Shown in pieces: positions 50,601-53,412 of a DNA stretch of 64,000 bases (its first letter is position 1; each line of letters begins with the position of its first letter). Below the pieces are notes generated by a model. The model saw only the letters and a program-made list of their open reading frames with translations, was not told the DNA's origin and ran no database searches. The DNA comes from Bicyclus anynana (Eukaryota; Arthropoda; Insecta; Lepidoptera; Nymphalidae): assembly GCF_947172395.1 (NCBI RefSeq), contig NC_069090.1, positions 11,724,226-11,788,225 of the forward strand, read 5' to 3'. Made by a program: the position numbers and the translations under genes.

Positions 50601-53412
50601 CCGCATTAGGCCAGCGTGGTGAACTATTGGCCTAACCCCTCATTCTGAGAGGAGACTCGAGCTCAGCAGTGACCCGGATAAGGGGTGGATACTGATGGTG
50701 ATGATTGTGGTACTACGAGCTATACTGAATACAAGTGCAAAGTCAGTGTATTTTTTGAAAATACTTAACGATTTTTAGAACTGGGGGGAGGTAACGAATA
50801 TTTTAATTTTTTTCAGAGGGCACTTATTCAAACAGACTACGAACCAAGACGGTACATAAGACTAAAAACCCGGAATTCAATGAGACTGTGCATTTTTTTG
50901 GTATCACCGAATCAGACCTGTCCACGAAGTCATTGGAGATTGTTGTGTTTGATGATGACAAGTAAGTATTACAAATTTTTGTTTTTTTGACGTCACTAGG
51001 ATTAGTCATTTTTCAAGGGCTAGCAAAGTAGATTAATTAATTATCTAATAATATAAGTAGCACGATATCTAGAATTGTAAATCATAATAATGACCAATAC
51101 TCTCAGGCGGATTTCCAGTCTATATTTCCAAGCGTATTTGTTTGTTTCTCTTGAGTTTCTATTCTGTTTCCATACCACCACCGGAATCTCGCTGCCTGTA
51201 GCAAATTAATTATTATTTCAATGCGGACGACAAGCGCGAGTTTAGGTGTGAGTTGCTACATATTTAGTGCCATAGAATATAGATAAAGAGCTTTAGCTAG
51301 TTAGTATTAGCTAAAGCTCTTTATCTATATTCTTGTTATATCTGAGATTAGGAATTAATTAATTCATTCATACGAACTTCAATTATGTTTTTCTACTCCC
51401 ATTTCGTAATTTGCTCAATATAAAACAAACCATATCACAAAACTATTCATTCCTACAAGTCGTTTGGTAATGTTACTTACCACACGGGTAAACCATGCTA
51501 CATTTATTTTTCTAAATATTTAAATGGTGGTTTGGGCTACAAATTTTAGGTTTTTTTATAAGAGACAAAATTTAGGAGACCACGCCGTAACTAAACGCCA
51601 TTATATTGTTTACCAAGTTTTGTTAATAATTTTATTTCTTTTATCGTGGCCGTAGAAAAGTATTGTATGCCACTACACGTAATTAGCAATTGTAGCACTC
51701 GAGCTGACTATTGTGCGATTCGGCTTCGCCGCATAGCATAAATTCACTTGTGGTCGTGCTGCTGGCCCTCACTACATGACAGTGGTTATAAAAATTAAGA
51801 AAATAATAAAGCACAACACACACACTCCTGTGTAAGAAGTTGAATCCAATATAACCATTAATTAGCTATAGACGTTAAAGGTTCTTAATATATCTAATTA
51901 TCATCTGTGTATTGCAATACAGCAGTTTTCAAATGAAGATTTATTACCAACGGATACGGCTGCGATGAAATGGGCTCAGCGATAGTCGCGTTGAGAGAAT
52001 GCCTAAAGTCGCCAATTCAGTTGCGACTGACTCTCTCCGGGGCTTCTAACCGGGCCTCGGTGTCTGCTAGCCTTGTGATCCGAATTCCGAACCCAATAGT
52101 TACCTAACTTCCTGCCATACTTGTCAATCTACTGTAAGAGAATGCGCTGACAAAGTTTCAGCTTGGATAAAGTGACTAGGGCCTTATTACAGGTCCTGTA
52201 ATGTGTTGTTATCAACAGATACGGTTGCGACGAAATGGGCTCAGCGACAGTCGCGTTGAGAGAATGCCTTAAATCACCAGCTCAGTTGCGACTGGCTCTC
52301 TCCGGGGCTTCGGGGTCGGAGCCGACAGGGCCTCGCCTGCTGCTGGCCCTGTGCTACAGCACCAAGAGACGAGCTCTGGTCGTAACTGTGTGCAGAGCAG
52401 CTGACCTGCCCCCTCAGGACAGTAACGGGTATTCCGACCCGTTTGTTAAACTGTAAGTTGACAACAGCGTAAACTTTATACCTTTATATACTCTAGAATA
52501 GTCATCATCAGCACATGGACGTCCACTACTGGACAAAGGCCTGTTGCATGGGCTCCCAAACACAACGGTCTGGGTCCACCTAGTGGGGGGTCGACCAACA
52601 CTGCACTTTTCGGTGTGGGGCGCCATCTTTTGGGACCTGAACATCCATCGGCTTATTATATGGTTATTTCAAAGCCCACGAGATAACGATATGCCAAGAC
52701 AATGGCCAACAACTGTTTCGATTGTTTGCCATTTTTTGAACTTCTAAATAAAATTACAGTCCATTTAGTAACAGATTAAATCAAATAGAAGATTTAATAT
52801 GGAGACCCACCACGTTGCTCCAATGCTGGTTGGTATTAGGGTGATGCTTAATATTAAATTAACGGCCACTATCAGATGTTAATGGAAATGATAGGACCGA
52901 CGGCTTTGCGTGCTCTCCGAGGCACTGGAGTAGCAGCACCAACTTCCGAACTCCGGGCACCTTTACTAACCTTTACTAAAAATATCTTAGAAGAAAGAAA
53001 ACCTCAGTAGTTATATAATGTCTCGACCCAGGATTTGAATATCATGATTTGAAGCCACTTAAAAAAATGACACTAAACTAAACTAAACTAATTTAAACAA
53101 ACTCTTTGTTCTAGATACTTAGATCCTGATCCGTACCACAAAAAACACAAATCATCCATCAAGTGGCGGAATTTGAATCCCGTTTGGAACGAGGAGTTTC
53201 TTTTCGAAACTCGACCAACGGAGCTTTCTCGCCAGAATCTAACAGTGACAGTCTGGGATAAGGATTACGGGAAACCGAACGACTTTCTAGGCAGTCTAGT
53301 GTTGGGAGCAAGCAGTAAAGGCCAAAGGCTCAAGCATTGGATGGATTGTATCAAATTCCCCGACCATAGACACGAGCAATGGCACTCTCTAACTGACACA
53401 CAACATTTATAA
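5548..53412 (+). CDS. Rph: Rabphilin (Rab3/Rab27 effector, zinc finger plus two C2 domains), complete gene
   Basis: Nine coding exons: 5548-5615, 27273-27418, 33049-33193, 36604-36772, 41716-41844, 49890-50235, 50817-50961, 52219-52452 and 53115-53412. They total 1680 nt (559 residues plus stop), each with GT/AG borders and matching phases. Order: N-terminal motif like that of mammalian rabphilin (residues 9-27, CPNDRQLSLRSKLRTGW); Rab-binding helix (about 38-72); FYVE-like zinc finger with Cys 85, 88, 101, 104, 109, 112, 131 and 134; SGAWFF (144-149); Ser/Gly linker; C2A (about 288-410); C2B (about 425-553). Likely Ca2+ ligands are present: D318, D324, D380, D382, E388 in C2A and D450, D456, D509, D511, D517 in C2B. 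Rabphilins bind GTP-Rab3/27 on secretory vesicles and tether them at release sites. Somewhat shorter than mammalian rabphilin-3A, mainly in the linker. Identification is firm. Confidence 0.95.
6184..6363 (-). mobile_element. Lep1-like Helitron, diverged
   Basis: CTAG at the left end is followed by the 3'-terminal motif (ccgacgtcccacggtttc). The interior includes 'gttcccgttccc' and 'cagttcagtagatccag' as in the other copies. The 5' end (right side) has drifted. Confidence 0.6.
7717..8398 (+). mobile_element. Non-autonomous DNA transposon, copy A, interrupted
   Basis: The termini are inverted repeats, GGGATGATGAC at 7717 and GTCATCATCCC at 8388. The body is closely related to 27559-28007, including 'gtatggggcgtttttcaggg' and 'cagcgccgcaaatctgaccc'. 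A LINE tail splits this copy at 7755-7929. No ORF of its own. Superfamily not assigned. Confidence 0.75.
7755..7929 (+). mobile_element. LINE 3' tail inserted in the DNA transposon
   Basis: The sequence 'gtttgttgtgggctcttctc ... cctgacgtttcgaaag ... tgaatattgactttggct' matches the tail at 21535-21925. It is flanked by TTTATGA (7748-7754 and 7930-7936), a 7-bp target-site duplication, and the uninterrupted host sequence is preserved at 27570-27605. Confidence 0.75.
8760..8946 (+). repeat. Dispersed repeat ending in gaagtcggttaaaa, family D
   Basis: The end motif 'cctcctttttgaagtcggtt' recurs at about 34450 (plus), 43820 (plus) and, reversed, at 23907. This indicates one shared transposon terminus. 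The other end and class are not resolved. Confidence 0.45.
9019..9229 (+). mobile_element. Lep1-like non-autonomous Helitron
   Basis: 5' TCTATACC, a GTTT-rich tract, 'actattggtccgatttgaaa', then a 3' GC-rich end 'aaaccgcgcggcgtcagctag'-type with CTAG at 9226-9229. It lies between A and T, the Helitron insertion preference. Confidence 0.8.
11290..11565 (+). mobile_element. tRNA-derived SINE, family A, 5'-truncated
   Basis: It has the family A body ('cggccgtggctagttaccac'-type, gcgatttagcattccggt, 'gatgtcgtgtagaaa') and the tail 'taagattgtggttaagggc...aaagaataaaaataaaa'. The tRNA-like head is largely lost. Confidence 0.65.
11574..11905 (-). mobile_element. RTE-type LINE, 3' fragment
   Basis: The minus strand translates to WRPRFRMRSV followed by RWIEDIKQVAGNRWIQAAQN, the end of an RTE-type ORF. 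It is a dead fragment, followed by the same 3' UTR as at 4476. Confidence 0.75.
12500..12615 (-). repeat. SINE family C fragment
   Basis: It is similar to 45828-45905 ('ggatatgtagcttagaacc' and 'accacgctgctccaaa'). Weak and short. Confidence 0.3.
12925..13440 (+). mobile_element. LINE 3' end with poly(A)/TAA tail
   Basis: The plus strand encodes a decayed LINE ORF end: 'LTLVPWEMGRAIMWDATCFD', 'AVETLGAW' and 'STGDRRAGSFFAQRISLAVQR'. It is followed by a short 3' UTR ending 'tttctcaataaaaaaaaaat'. The same family occurs at 32880-33014 (plus) and 40020-40395 (minus). 5'-truncated, with stops. Confidence 0.8.
13764..14008. mobile_element. Foldback MITE with arms over 100 bp
   Basis: The left arm (from 13764, acacgttatcccttgattgc) pairs almost throughout with the right arm ending at 14008. 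The inner part 'cgtcgattctctttctacga' recurs at 36178, 39236, 44925 and 46148. No ORF. Confidence 0.8.
14505..14812 (-). mobile_element. tRNA-derived SINE, family B
   Basis: On the minus strand: head 'tagccgtgatagtccagtag', B-box-like 'ggttcgtatctggtccggg', middle 'aaacatatcgtgaggaaacc' and a (GAT)n tail. The head is tRNA-like; the element is a retroposon. Confidence 0.75.
15395..15640 (-). mobile_element. SINE family A, partial
   Basis: T-rich left end, then 'aatctcacttgatggtaagt' and 'cacggccgaagcctcccacc'. The element runs on the minus strand. The tRNA-like head is missing at the right. Confidence 0.7.
16827..17353. mobile_element. Non-autonomous DNA transposon with about 28-bp inverted termini
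   Basis: The left end 'cagggatccctagaacattt tgtacacc' (split) is mirrored at 17326-17353 ('ggtgtacaaaatgttctact gatccctg'). The body of about 470 bp has no ORF and contains a 'gcgccatctagtggc' palindrome at 17223. Only one copy in the window. Confidence 0.6.
17394..17570 (-). mobile_element. Lep1-like Helitron, diverged
   Basis: The interior motifs 'gttcccgtgggaatacaagg' and 'ggtaaaagaattttcagaaa' and a right end of 'ctttataatgttagtac' match the family on the minus strand. The 3' CTAG is lost. Confidence 0.6.
18977..19467 (-). mobile_element. Helitron 3' end carrying an internal minisatellite
   Basis: CTAG at 18977 is followed by the inverted hairpin (cggacgcccgcgacttcgtc tgcg, split) and 'aatttcgatgtcaactt', the same order, reversed, as at 47600-47696 and 49790-49829. 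The array lies next to it. Confidence 0.75.
19014..19392 (-). repeat. Minisatellite of TACCC/TACCCC units (GGGTA/GGGGTA on minus)
   Basis: About 380 bp of mixed 5- and 6-bp units (plus-strand view: ctaccctacccctacccc). The plus-strand ORF across it (Tyr/Pro/Thr/Leu repeats) is a translation artefact. Minus-strand G-runs could form G-quadruplexes. Confidence 0.9.
19468..20236. mobile_element. Composite Helitron unit I
   Basis: A plus-oriented Lep1-like element (19468 to about 19655) joins a minus-oriented element of about 575 bp at 'gtcatatagcggaatttctg'. Both outer ends are Helitron 5' ends. The same order and junction occur, reversed, at 48631-49376. Confidence 0.75.
20912..21474 (-). mobile_element. 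Single long Helitron-like element (half of the composite)
   Basis: It is nearly identical along its length to 19660-20236 ('gaaattttgtattatctccg', 'tggtgtcgcggacttttttg') and ends on the right with the inverted 5' terminus. The Lep1 partner is absent on the left. Confidence 0.75.
21535..21925 (+). mobile_element. LINE 3' tail interrupted by a SINE
   Basis: 'gagtttgttgtgggttctct' and 'aagtgcttgtaaactaaacc ... ttttaactttgactttagac' are two halves of the same LINE tail that is intact at 7755-7929. A family B SINE separates them. Confidence 0.7.
21610..21851 (+). mobile_element. SINE family B, inserted in the LINE tail
   Basis: The SINE body ('ggtgaaggaaaaacatcgtg', 'gtctgccaatccgcattggg') ends in (GAT)n. 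CCTGACGT at 21602-21609 and 21852-21859 is the target duplication. Confidence 0.75.
22973..23006. repeat. (AC)n microsatellite
   Basis: An imperfect run of AC dinucleotides, with about nine uninterrupted CA units at the right. Confidence 0.9.
23189..23391 (+). mobile_element. Lep1-like non-autonomous Helitron
   Basis: 5' TCTATACTAACATT, four to five GTTT units, 'ctactggtccgttttgaaaa', 3' 'aaaccgcgcggcatcagctag'-type end with CTAG at 23388-23391. Near full length and close to 9019 and 30965. Confidence 0.85.
23907..24110 (-). repeat. Family D repeat, reversed
   Basis: It begins 'tttttaatcgacttcaaaaa ggaggag' (split), the reverse of the family D terminus. The interior 'cctgaaccgatttgaaaaat' is Helitron-like, so it may be another Helitron variant. 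Confidence 0.4.
24628..24945 (-). mobile_element. tRNA-derived SINE, family A, near full length
   Basis: On the minus strand: head 'ggcctccatggcgcagtggt', B-box-like 'ggtacgatcccc', body 'aagcctcccatcagcc' (plus view) and tail 'tcaagggctaacttgtaaag'. Target duplication not resolved. Confidence 0.8.
25147..25410 (-). mobile_element. SINE family B, 5'-truncated head
   Basis: Plus view: 'catcattatcaacccatatt', 'aatgagaggggttaggccaa', 'gccccggaccggatttgaat'. The tRNA-like part stops at about the B box. Confidence 0.75.
25540..25720 (-). mobile_element. Lep1-like Helitron, diverged (first of a tandem pair)
   Basis: 'gttcccgttcccgtgggaac' and a right end 'tctaatattagtataat'. It directly abuts the next copy in the same orientation. 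Confidence 0.7.
25721..25915 (-). mobile_element. Lep1-like Helitron (second of a tandem pair)
   Basis: CTAG at 25721, then 'cgccccacggtttcacccgc', and a right end of 'tattagtataga'. The insertion is exactly at the 5' end of the preceding element. Confidence 0.75.
26567..26613. repeat. Near-perfect inverted repeat, 21-bp arms
   Basis: 26567-26587 pairs with 26593-26613 with one mismatch and a 5-base loop (GAGGG). AT-rich. Possibly a MITE remnant or small hairpin. Confidence 0.75.
26810..26935 (-). mobile_element. Helitron 5'-half remnant
   Basis: It contains 'gtgaaagaattttcgattta', 'accccctacaaccacacaaa' and 'cctctttataatattattta', the reversed 5' half of the family. Confidence 0.55.
26983..27167 (+). 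mobile_element. Non-autonomous Helitron upstream of rabphilin exon 2
   Basis: 5' TCTACTAATATTATAAACGA, interior 'gaagcgatttggctgaaatt', 3' hairpin 'gcggacgaagtcgcgggcgt ccgctag' (split) with CTAG at 27164-27167. A different subfamily from Lep1. Its end is 105 bp before the exon 2 acceptor. Confidence 0.85.
27273..27418 (+). CDS. Rph: Rabphilin coding exon 2 (Rab-binding helix)
   Basis: Acceptor 'tgtttgttcatag', donor GAAG|GTATGC; enters in phase 2 and leaves in phase 1. It encodes LTQKEREAIAAVVKRAEKVD and RRVGRLVARLEG, the counterpart of '[20 protein letters not shown]...RIGRLVDRLE' in mammalian rabphilin, the main Rab3/27-contacting helix. Confidence 0.93.
27559..28007 (+). mobile_element. 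Non-autonomous DNA transposon, copy B, intact
   Basis: Inverted termini GGGATGATGAC (27559) and GTCATCATCCC (27997), 449 bp, no ORF. It gives the uninterrupted version of 7717-8398. Confidence 0.8.
29165..29325. repeat. Imperfect inverted-repeat element
   Basis: 'ccagtcgccag ... tttgtggcaac' at 29210-29240 mirrors 'gttttgccac ... ctggcgactt' at 29285-29320, with a central hairpin 'ttgaaagctctataagcttt'. A MITE-like remnant. The rest of intron 2 (28010-30500) shows nothing recognisable. Confidence 0.5.
30530..30960 (+). repeat. Diverged direct duplication, about 180-bp unit
   Basis: 30530-30713 and 30782-30960 share 'gaaatatcacatttataaag'-type, 'tatgaaaggcagttctatga' and 'cttagcacaaaactaaagt' blocks in the same order. 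Copies have diverged by substitutions and small indels. Confidence 0.7.
30965..31166 (+). mobile_element. Lep1-like non-autonomous Helitron
   Basis: 5' TCTATACTAATATTATAAAG, GTTT tract, 'ctactggtccgatttgaaaa', 3' CTAG at 31163-31166 after the GC-rich end. Full length. Confidence 0.85.
31390..31480 (+). repeat. SINE family C head fragment
   Basis: 'aactgcttcttagcccagtt' matches the family C head at 45540. Short and diverged. Confidence 0.4.
31520..31690 (-). mobile_element. SINE A tail joined to a Helitron fragment
   Basis: T-run and 'attctttacaagttagttct' (SINE A tail, reversed) is joined at 31561 to Helitron interior ('aatacggggataaaatatag'). This is an insertion or deletion junction. Confidence 0.6.
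31700..32384. other. Rabphilin intron 2 interior, nothing assigned
   Basis: AT-rich sequence with two distant mentions of 'cgcgaata' (31733 and 32063), possibly ends of an unassigned transposon. No ORF or structure that I can support. Confidence 0.3.
32388..32525 (-). mobile_element. Lep1-like Helitron, truncated
   Basis: 'cccgcggtttcattcgcgta' and 'gataaaatatagcctatgac' mark the 3' half on the minus strand. Both ends are missing. Confidence 0.6.
32640..32805 (-). mobile_element. tRNA-derived SINE, family A, head half
   Basis: Plus view: 'cacggccaaagcctcccacc', 'agccggggatcgaacccaga', 'cgcgcataccactgcgcaac'. On the minus strand the B-box-like GGTTCGATCCC and tRNA-like head are intact. The tail is absent. 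Confidence 0.75.
32880..33014 (+). mobile_element. LINE 3' tail upstream of rabphilin exon 3
   Basis: 'ggctcattttttgcgcaaag gatcagc' (split) and 'tgatttgtatagttattagg' are the same LINE family as 12925-13440. It ends in an A-run at 33014, only 34 bp before the exon 3 acceptor. Confidence 0.8.
33049..33193 (+). CDS. Rph: Rabphilin coding exon 3 (zinc finger, first part)
   Basis: Acceptor 'cttcatatttacag', donor CACAG|GTAAAA; phase 1 in, phase 2 out. It carries six of the eight zinc-binding cysteines: CLLCG (85, 88), CSMC (101, 104) and CPKC (109, 112). GC-rich compared with flanking introns. Confidence 0.93.
33315..33770 (-). mobile_element. LINE ORF C-terminal fragment with TTA-repeat tail
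   Basis: The minus strand reads, in broken frames, 'TRIDQQKWRWTRHMLRC', then 'KEKWSKQVT' and 'ADRKQWKELEEAFAVRH'. These are typical of the end of a non-LTR retrotransposon ORF, followed by (TTA)n on the minus strand near 33320-33345. Confidence 0.65.
34385..34475 (+). repeat. Family D terminus
   Basis: It ends in 'cctcctcctttttggaagtc ggttaaac' (split), shared with 8930 and 43820. Only the end is clear. Confidence 0.4.
34695..34915 (-). mobile_element. Helitron, subfamily with 'ttagcccggacaaac' 5' region
   Basis: CTAG at 34695, hairpin 'cgaacgtccgcgacttcgta', interior 'aaaaattagcccggacaaac'. Same subfamily as 41124-41335. Confidence 0.7.
35385..35535 (-). mobile_element. Lep1-like Helitron, diverged
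   Basis: 'cagcggacgccccgcgtagt' at the left and 'gagattacaccctacaatac' at the right. The terminal CTAG has become CCAG. Confidence 0.6.
35583..36176. mobile_element. Foldback element with long imperfect arms
   Basis: 'gatagccagacatacctta ttttatgaaggctga' (split) at the left mirrors 'tcagcctttataaaata ... gtatgtctggctat' at the right. 'ccatagacaagtacagtagc' also mirrors 'gctaccgtatttacttatct'. Related pieces occur near 1226, 9500, 29400 and 42963. Confidence 0.6.
36178..36366. mobile_element. Foldback MITE, second copy
   Basis: 'cacgtcgattctctttctac' and the reversed 'cgtagaaagacaatcgacat', as in 13764-14008. The centre is altered by a local 'attcttatata' repeat. Confidence 0.7.
36399..36580. 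mobile_element. MITE directly before rabphilin exon 4
   Basis: The left end 'tggcaggcacagatccgcat' mirrors the right end 'atgcggatctgtggacgcctacca' (given as atgcggatctgtggacgcct). The inner 'catcaaacggatttt' mirrors 'aaaaatccgcttgatg'. A related copy lies at 43085-43235. It ends 23 bp before the acceptor. Confidence 0.75.
36604..36772 (+). CDS. Rph: Rabphilin coding exon 4 (zinc finger end, SGAWFF motif)
   Basis: Acceptor 'tttttatccacag', donor TTACAA|GTAGGT; phase 2 in, phase 0 out. It contains CNLCAETREMWKKSGAWFFK, which supplies the last two zinc ligands (131, 134) and the rabphilin/Noc2 SGAWFF motif that contacts Rab. Confidence 0.95.
36830..37112 (-). mobile_element. tRNA-derived SINE, family B, near full length
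   Basis: Plus view: 'atcaacccatatacggctca', 'gcccaatgcggattggcaga', 'ccccggaccggattcgaacc', 'ccactgggctatcacggctc'. A- and B-box-like parts are both retained on the minus strand. Confidence 0.8.
37475..37666 (+). mobile_element. Lep1-like Helitron
   Basis: 'gatactaatattagaaagat' at the 5' end and 'aaaaccgcggtgcatctgct ag' (split) at the 3' end, CTAG 37663-37666. Confidence 0.7.
38195..38310 (+). mobile_element. SINE family B, internal fragment
   Basis: 'agccaatccgtattgggcca' and 'ctctctcattctgagaggaa'. Head and tail are missing. Confidence 0.6.
38512..38825 (+). mobile_element. tRNA-derived SINE, family B, full length
   Basis: Head 'tagccgtgatatcccagtgg', B-box-like 'ggttcgaatccggtc', 'aacatcgtgaggaaacctgc', tail (GAT)n. 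This is the best-preserved copy in the window. Confidence 0.85.
38966..39235 (+). mobile_element. Helitron-like element, third subfamily, with short G-rich tract
   Basis: 5' 'tccatactaatattataact', CTGT repeats, 'ccgtctttcacggcaaaacg', then a short 'gtagagtaggggtaggat' tract at about 39190. The 3' hairpin is replaced by the next MITE. Confidence 0.6.
39236..39352. mobile_element. Foldback MITE, half copy
   Basis: 'gatcgtagaaagagaatcgt' and 'gatctgtcattcccacata' match the right half of 13764-14008. The left arm is absent. Confidence 0.7.
39665..40019 (+). mobile_element. Helitron split by a small tRNA-like insert
   Basis: The 5' part 'tctataccaatattgtaaag' lies at 39668 and the 3' part ends 'gtcgtcggctag' at 40013. 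Between them (about 39830-39965) lies a sequence whose minus strand has 'aatagctaagcggtaagagc' and 'ggttcgatcccc', a tRNA-like SINE head. Confidence 0.55.
40020..40395 (-). mobile_element. LINE 3' end, minus strand
   Basis: The minus strand encodes 'FVPFAVETLGPWRRSAKKIY' and 'STGDRRAGSFFAQRISLAVQ', the same family as 12925-13440. Its A-rich tail lies at 40028-40050 (plus view: T-run and aataaaaaatataat). It is flanked by a roughly 60-bp direct repeat. Confidence 0.8.
40837..41073 (-). mobile_element. Non-autonomous Helitron
   Basis: CTAG at 40837, hairpin 'cggacgtccgcgactacgtc cgcg' (split), 'cccgcgggaaccatggattt', right end 'ttataatattagtgtgcaga'. Same subfamily as 26983-27167. Confidence 0.8.
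41124..41335 (-). mobile_element. Non-autonomous Helitron
   Basis: CTAG at 41124, 'cggacgcccacgatttcgtc', 'attagcccggtcaaacagaa', 'gacagacagacataaatttt'. Same subfamily as 34695. Confidence 0.75.
41611..41675 (+). repeat. GGGTA minisatellite and degenerate Helitron 3' end before exon 5
   Basis: 'agggtagagtaggggtaagg' and similar units, ending 'ggtctgctag' (CTAG 41672-41675). The 3' hairpin is degraded. It stops 40 bp before the exon 5 acceptor. Confidence 0.7.
41716..41844 (+). CDS. Rph: Rabphilin coding exon 5 (Ser-rich linker)
   Basis: Acceptor 'tcttctttggtctag', donor GGAAAA|GTAAGA; phase 0 in and out, 43 codons. It encodes an acidic, Ser/Pro-rich linker (SEPGSPLSVHPPTFSRQPSN), a likely phosphorylation region. 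Being symmetrical, this exon can be skipped without a frameshift. Confidence 0.88.
42100..42366 (-). mobile_element. RTE-type LINE, 3' fragment
   Basis: 'gcgaatccctacgactcgct', 'gtcgtcagtccacctggtgg' and 'gatctcctcatttctgattc' are the reversed ORF end seen at 4476. CAT repeats at the left mark its 3' tail. Confidence 0.8.
42453..42554 (+). CDS. Possible alternative last coding exon of rabphilin (no C2 domains)
   Basis: A good acceptor ('cgtattccgtacag') opens a 33-codon frame in phase 0, compatible with the end of exon 5, and runs to TAG. The peptide (KPAAGGSLTSSGYQESQDAC in part) is Gly/Ser-rich like a rabphilin linker. No phase-0 donor exists to join exon 6, so if used it would end the protein at about 252 residues: Rab-binding and zinc-finger parts only, reminiscent of Noc2. 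No nearby AATAAA was found, and it lies just after an RTE fragment, so it may be chance. Confidence 0.3.
   Translation, partial: PIVNENHNAKPAAGGSLTSSGYQESQDACGSEL
43085..43235. mobile_element. MITE, second copy of the 36399 family
   Basis: 'atccgcatcgtacgtgtcgg', 'catcaaacggattttta'-like and 'atgcgatccgtacgatgcgg' form the same imperfect palindrome as at 36399. Confidence 0.6.
43735..43845 (+). repeat. Family D terminus
   Basis: It ends 'ttttttgaagtcggttaaaa'. Only this end is clear. Confidence 0.4.
44110..44275. repeat. AT-rich foldback element
   Basis: 'attagtagtaaatagaaata' is mirrored by 'tatttctatgtactactaat', and 'ataaaatttaaattt' recurs inverted at 44220-44240. A short Helitron 3' tip, 'gggcgtccgctag', follows at 44306-44318. 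Confidence 0.65.
44925..45070. mobile_element. Foldback MITE, fourth copy
   Basis: 'cacgtcgattatctttctac' and 'atgtcattcccatacatttt' match 13764-14008. The right outer arm is truncated. Confidence 0.7.
45125..45295 (-). mobile_element. Lep1-like Helitron, diverged
   Basis: CTAG at 45126, 'cagacgccccacgc', 'gctttctattggtaaaagaa', right end 'cctctatataatattaatta'. Confidence 0.65.
45535..45690 (+). mobile_element. SINE family C, 5' half
   Basis: 'aactgcctcattggaccagt' (tRNA-like start) and 'ggagatcgggatttcgagtc' (B-box-like). Confidence 0.6.
45828..46130 (-). mobile_element. SINE family C, near full length
   Basis: On the minus strand: 'actgcctcattgatccagtg', 'ggtttcgaatcctgggtcag', then a body ending near 'ggtcctacagtgggctgata'. 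Also seen degraded at 52795. Confidence 0.7.
46148..46280. mobile_element. Foldback MITE, short copy with possible target duplication
   Basis: 'tagccatgttgcacgtcgga' is mirrored by 'tcgacgtgccccatggcta'. 'caggaccagt' is found on both sides (46142-46151 and 46275-46284), perhaps partly part of the arms. Confidence 0.65.
46296..46471 (+). mobile_element. Helitron, diverged
   Basis: 'aatgcgaaaggtcactcatc' and the 3' end 'gcggacgaagtcgcgtgcgc gcgctag' (split), CTAG 46468-46471. Confidence 0.65.
47215..47696 (+). mobile_element. Helitron with internal G-rich minisatellite
   Basis: 5' TCTATACTAATATTATAAAG, interior 'gttccgtaagatatttgggt', a GGGTA/GGGGTA tract at 47590-47646, then 'gtttacatcgatttaacgcg' and the hairpin with CTAG at 47693-47696. 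This gives the complete layout of the minisatellite-bearing subfamily. Confidence 0.8.
47700..48320. other. Rabphilin intron 5 interior, nothing assigned
   Basis: AT-rich, no ORF, no recognisable repeat or structure. Confidence 0.4.
48322..48625 (+). mobile_element. tRNA-derived SINE, family B
   Basis: 'catgacctctgcctccgatt', 'ggttcgaatctggtcc', 'catcgtgaggaaacctgcat' and 'gtgagccgaatatgggttga'. Slightly 5'-truncated. Confidence 0.8.
48631..49376. mobile_element. Composite Helitron unit II
   Basis: A plus-oriented long element (48631 to about 49188) joins a minus-oriented Lep1-like element at 'gcagaaatgccgctatttga'. The outer ends are both 5' ends (TCTATACTAATATTATAAAG and its inverse). The structure equals 19468-20236 reversed. 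Confidence 0.78.
49377..49829 (+). mobile_element. Helitron 3' portion with long G-rich minisatellite
   Basis: 'aaaaggctggaccaattttg' precedes the array. After it come 'gtttacatcaatttttacgc' and the hairpin with CTAG at 49826-49829. The 5' end is not seen. It ends 60 bp before exon 6. Confidence 0.75.
49442..49787 (+). repeat. GGGTA/GGGGTA minisatellite
   Basis: About 345 bp of mixed units (for example gggtaggggtagggtagggt) with many GGG and GGGG runs, on the sense strand of rabphilin intron 5. It has strong potential for G-quadruplexes in DNA or pre-mRNA. Confidence 0.9.
49890..50235 (+). CDS. Rph: Rabphilin coding exon 6 (linker and C2A start)
   Basis: Acceptor 'tggtttagtttcag', donor AAGGG|GTAAGA; phase 0 in, phase 1 out. 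It encodes a Ser/Arg-rich linker (RTGSKGSAYSLRSVRKEI) and the C2A start (GFGTLEIKLAYDNGTSSLAV) through loop 1 (MDMTGLSDPF), with Ca2+ ligands D318 and D324. Confidence 0.93.
50400..50705 (+). mobile_element. tRNA-derived SINE, family B, in rabphilin intron 6
   Basis: 'gctgtgatagcctagtggat', 'gggttcgtatccggtccggg', 'ctaacccctcattctgagag', with a diverged GAT tail at 50690-50705. Confidence 0.82.
50817..50961 (+). CDS. Rph: Rabphilin coding exon 7 (C2A core)
   Basis: Acceptor 'taatttttttcag', donor GACAA|GTAAGT; phase 1 in, phase 2 out. It encodes RTKTVHKTKNPEFNETVHFF and VVFDDDK with Ca2+ ligands D380 and D382. The poly-basic strand and NPEFNE motif are typical of C2 domains. Confidence 0.93.
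51274..51333. repeat. Perfect inverted repeat, 26-bp arms, 8-base loop
   Basis: 51274-51299 (agaatatagataaagagctt plus tagcta) is the exact reverse complement of 51308-51333. It lies in rabphilin intron 7. Confidence 0.9.
51420..51545 (-). repeat. Dispersed repeat shared with the Dlish 3' UTR
   Basis: 'cacaaaactattcattccta' and 'acgggtaaaccatgctac' resemble 'cacaaagctattgattcctg' and 'gctggtaaaccgtgctat' at 62230-62300. Probably the end of a LINE. Confidence 0.45.
51943..52107 (+). pseudogene. Decayed duplicate of rabphilin exon 8 (5' half)
   Basis: From 51954 the sequence follows exon 8 (52219 on) for about 125 bp: it reads YGCDEMGSAIVALRECLKSP then IQLRLTLSGAS, against TVALRECLKSPAQLRLALSGAS in the true exon. 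About half of the differences are silent. After a deletion of about 10 bp it drifts, and TAA follows at 52105-52107. The original acceptor (CAACAG) reads CAACGG, so that site is dead; an AG at 51937-51938 would be in frame but has a poor pyrimidine tract. No donor. Probably a non-functional tandem exon copy. Confidence 0.8.
52219..52452 (+). CDS. Rph: Rabphilin coding exon 8 (end of C2A, start of C2B)
   Basis: Acceptor 'tgttgttatcaacag', donor AAACT|GTAAGT; phase 2 in and out. It encodes YGCDEMGSATVALRE (C2A end), LLLALCYSTKRRALVVTVCR and QDSNGYSDPFVKL (C2B loop 1; ligands D450 and D456). Confidence 0.94.
52500..52660 (-). mobile_element. RTE-type LINE, short 3' fragment
   Basis: 'catggacgtccactactgga' and 'cacctagtggggggtcgacc' match the reversed RTE end. 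The minus strand includes KCSVGRPPTRWTQ. Confidence 0.75.
52795..53070 (-). mobile_element. SINE family C, diverged, in rabphilin intron 8
   Basis: 'ggagacccaccacgttgctc', 'cgacccaggatttgaatatc' and 'ttaacggccactatcagatg' parallel 45828-46130. The tRNA-like head is mostly lost. Confidence 0.55.
53115..53412 (+). CDS. Rph: Rabphilin coding exon 9 (C2B, C-terminus)
   Basis: Acceptor 'actctttgttctag', phase 2 in, stop TAA at 53410-53412. It encodes KWRNLNPVWNEEFLFE, VWDKDYGKPNDFLG (ligands D509, D511, D517), SSKGQRLKHWMDC and the final EQWHSL, the counterpart of the WHQL end of rabphilin and synaptotagmin C2B domains. Confidence 0.96.
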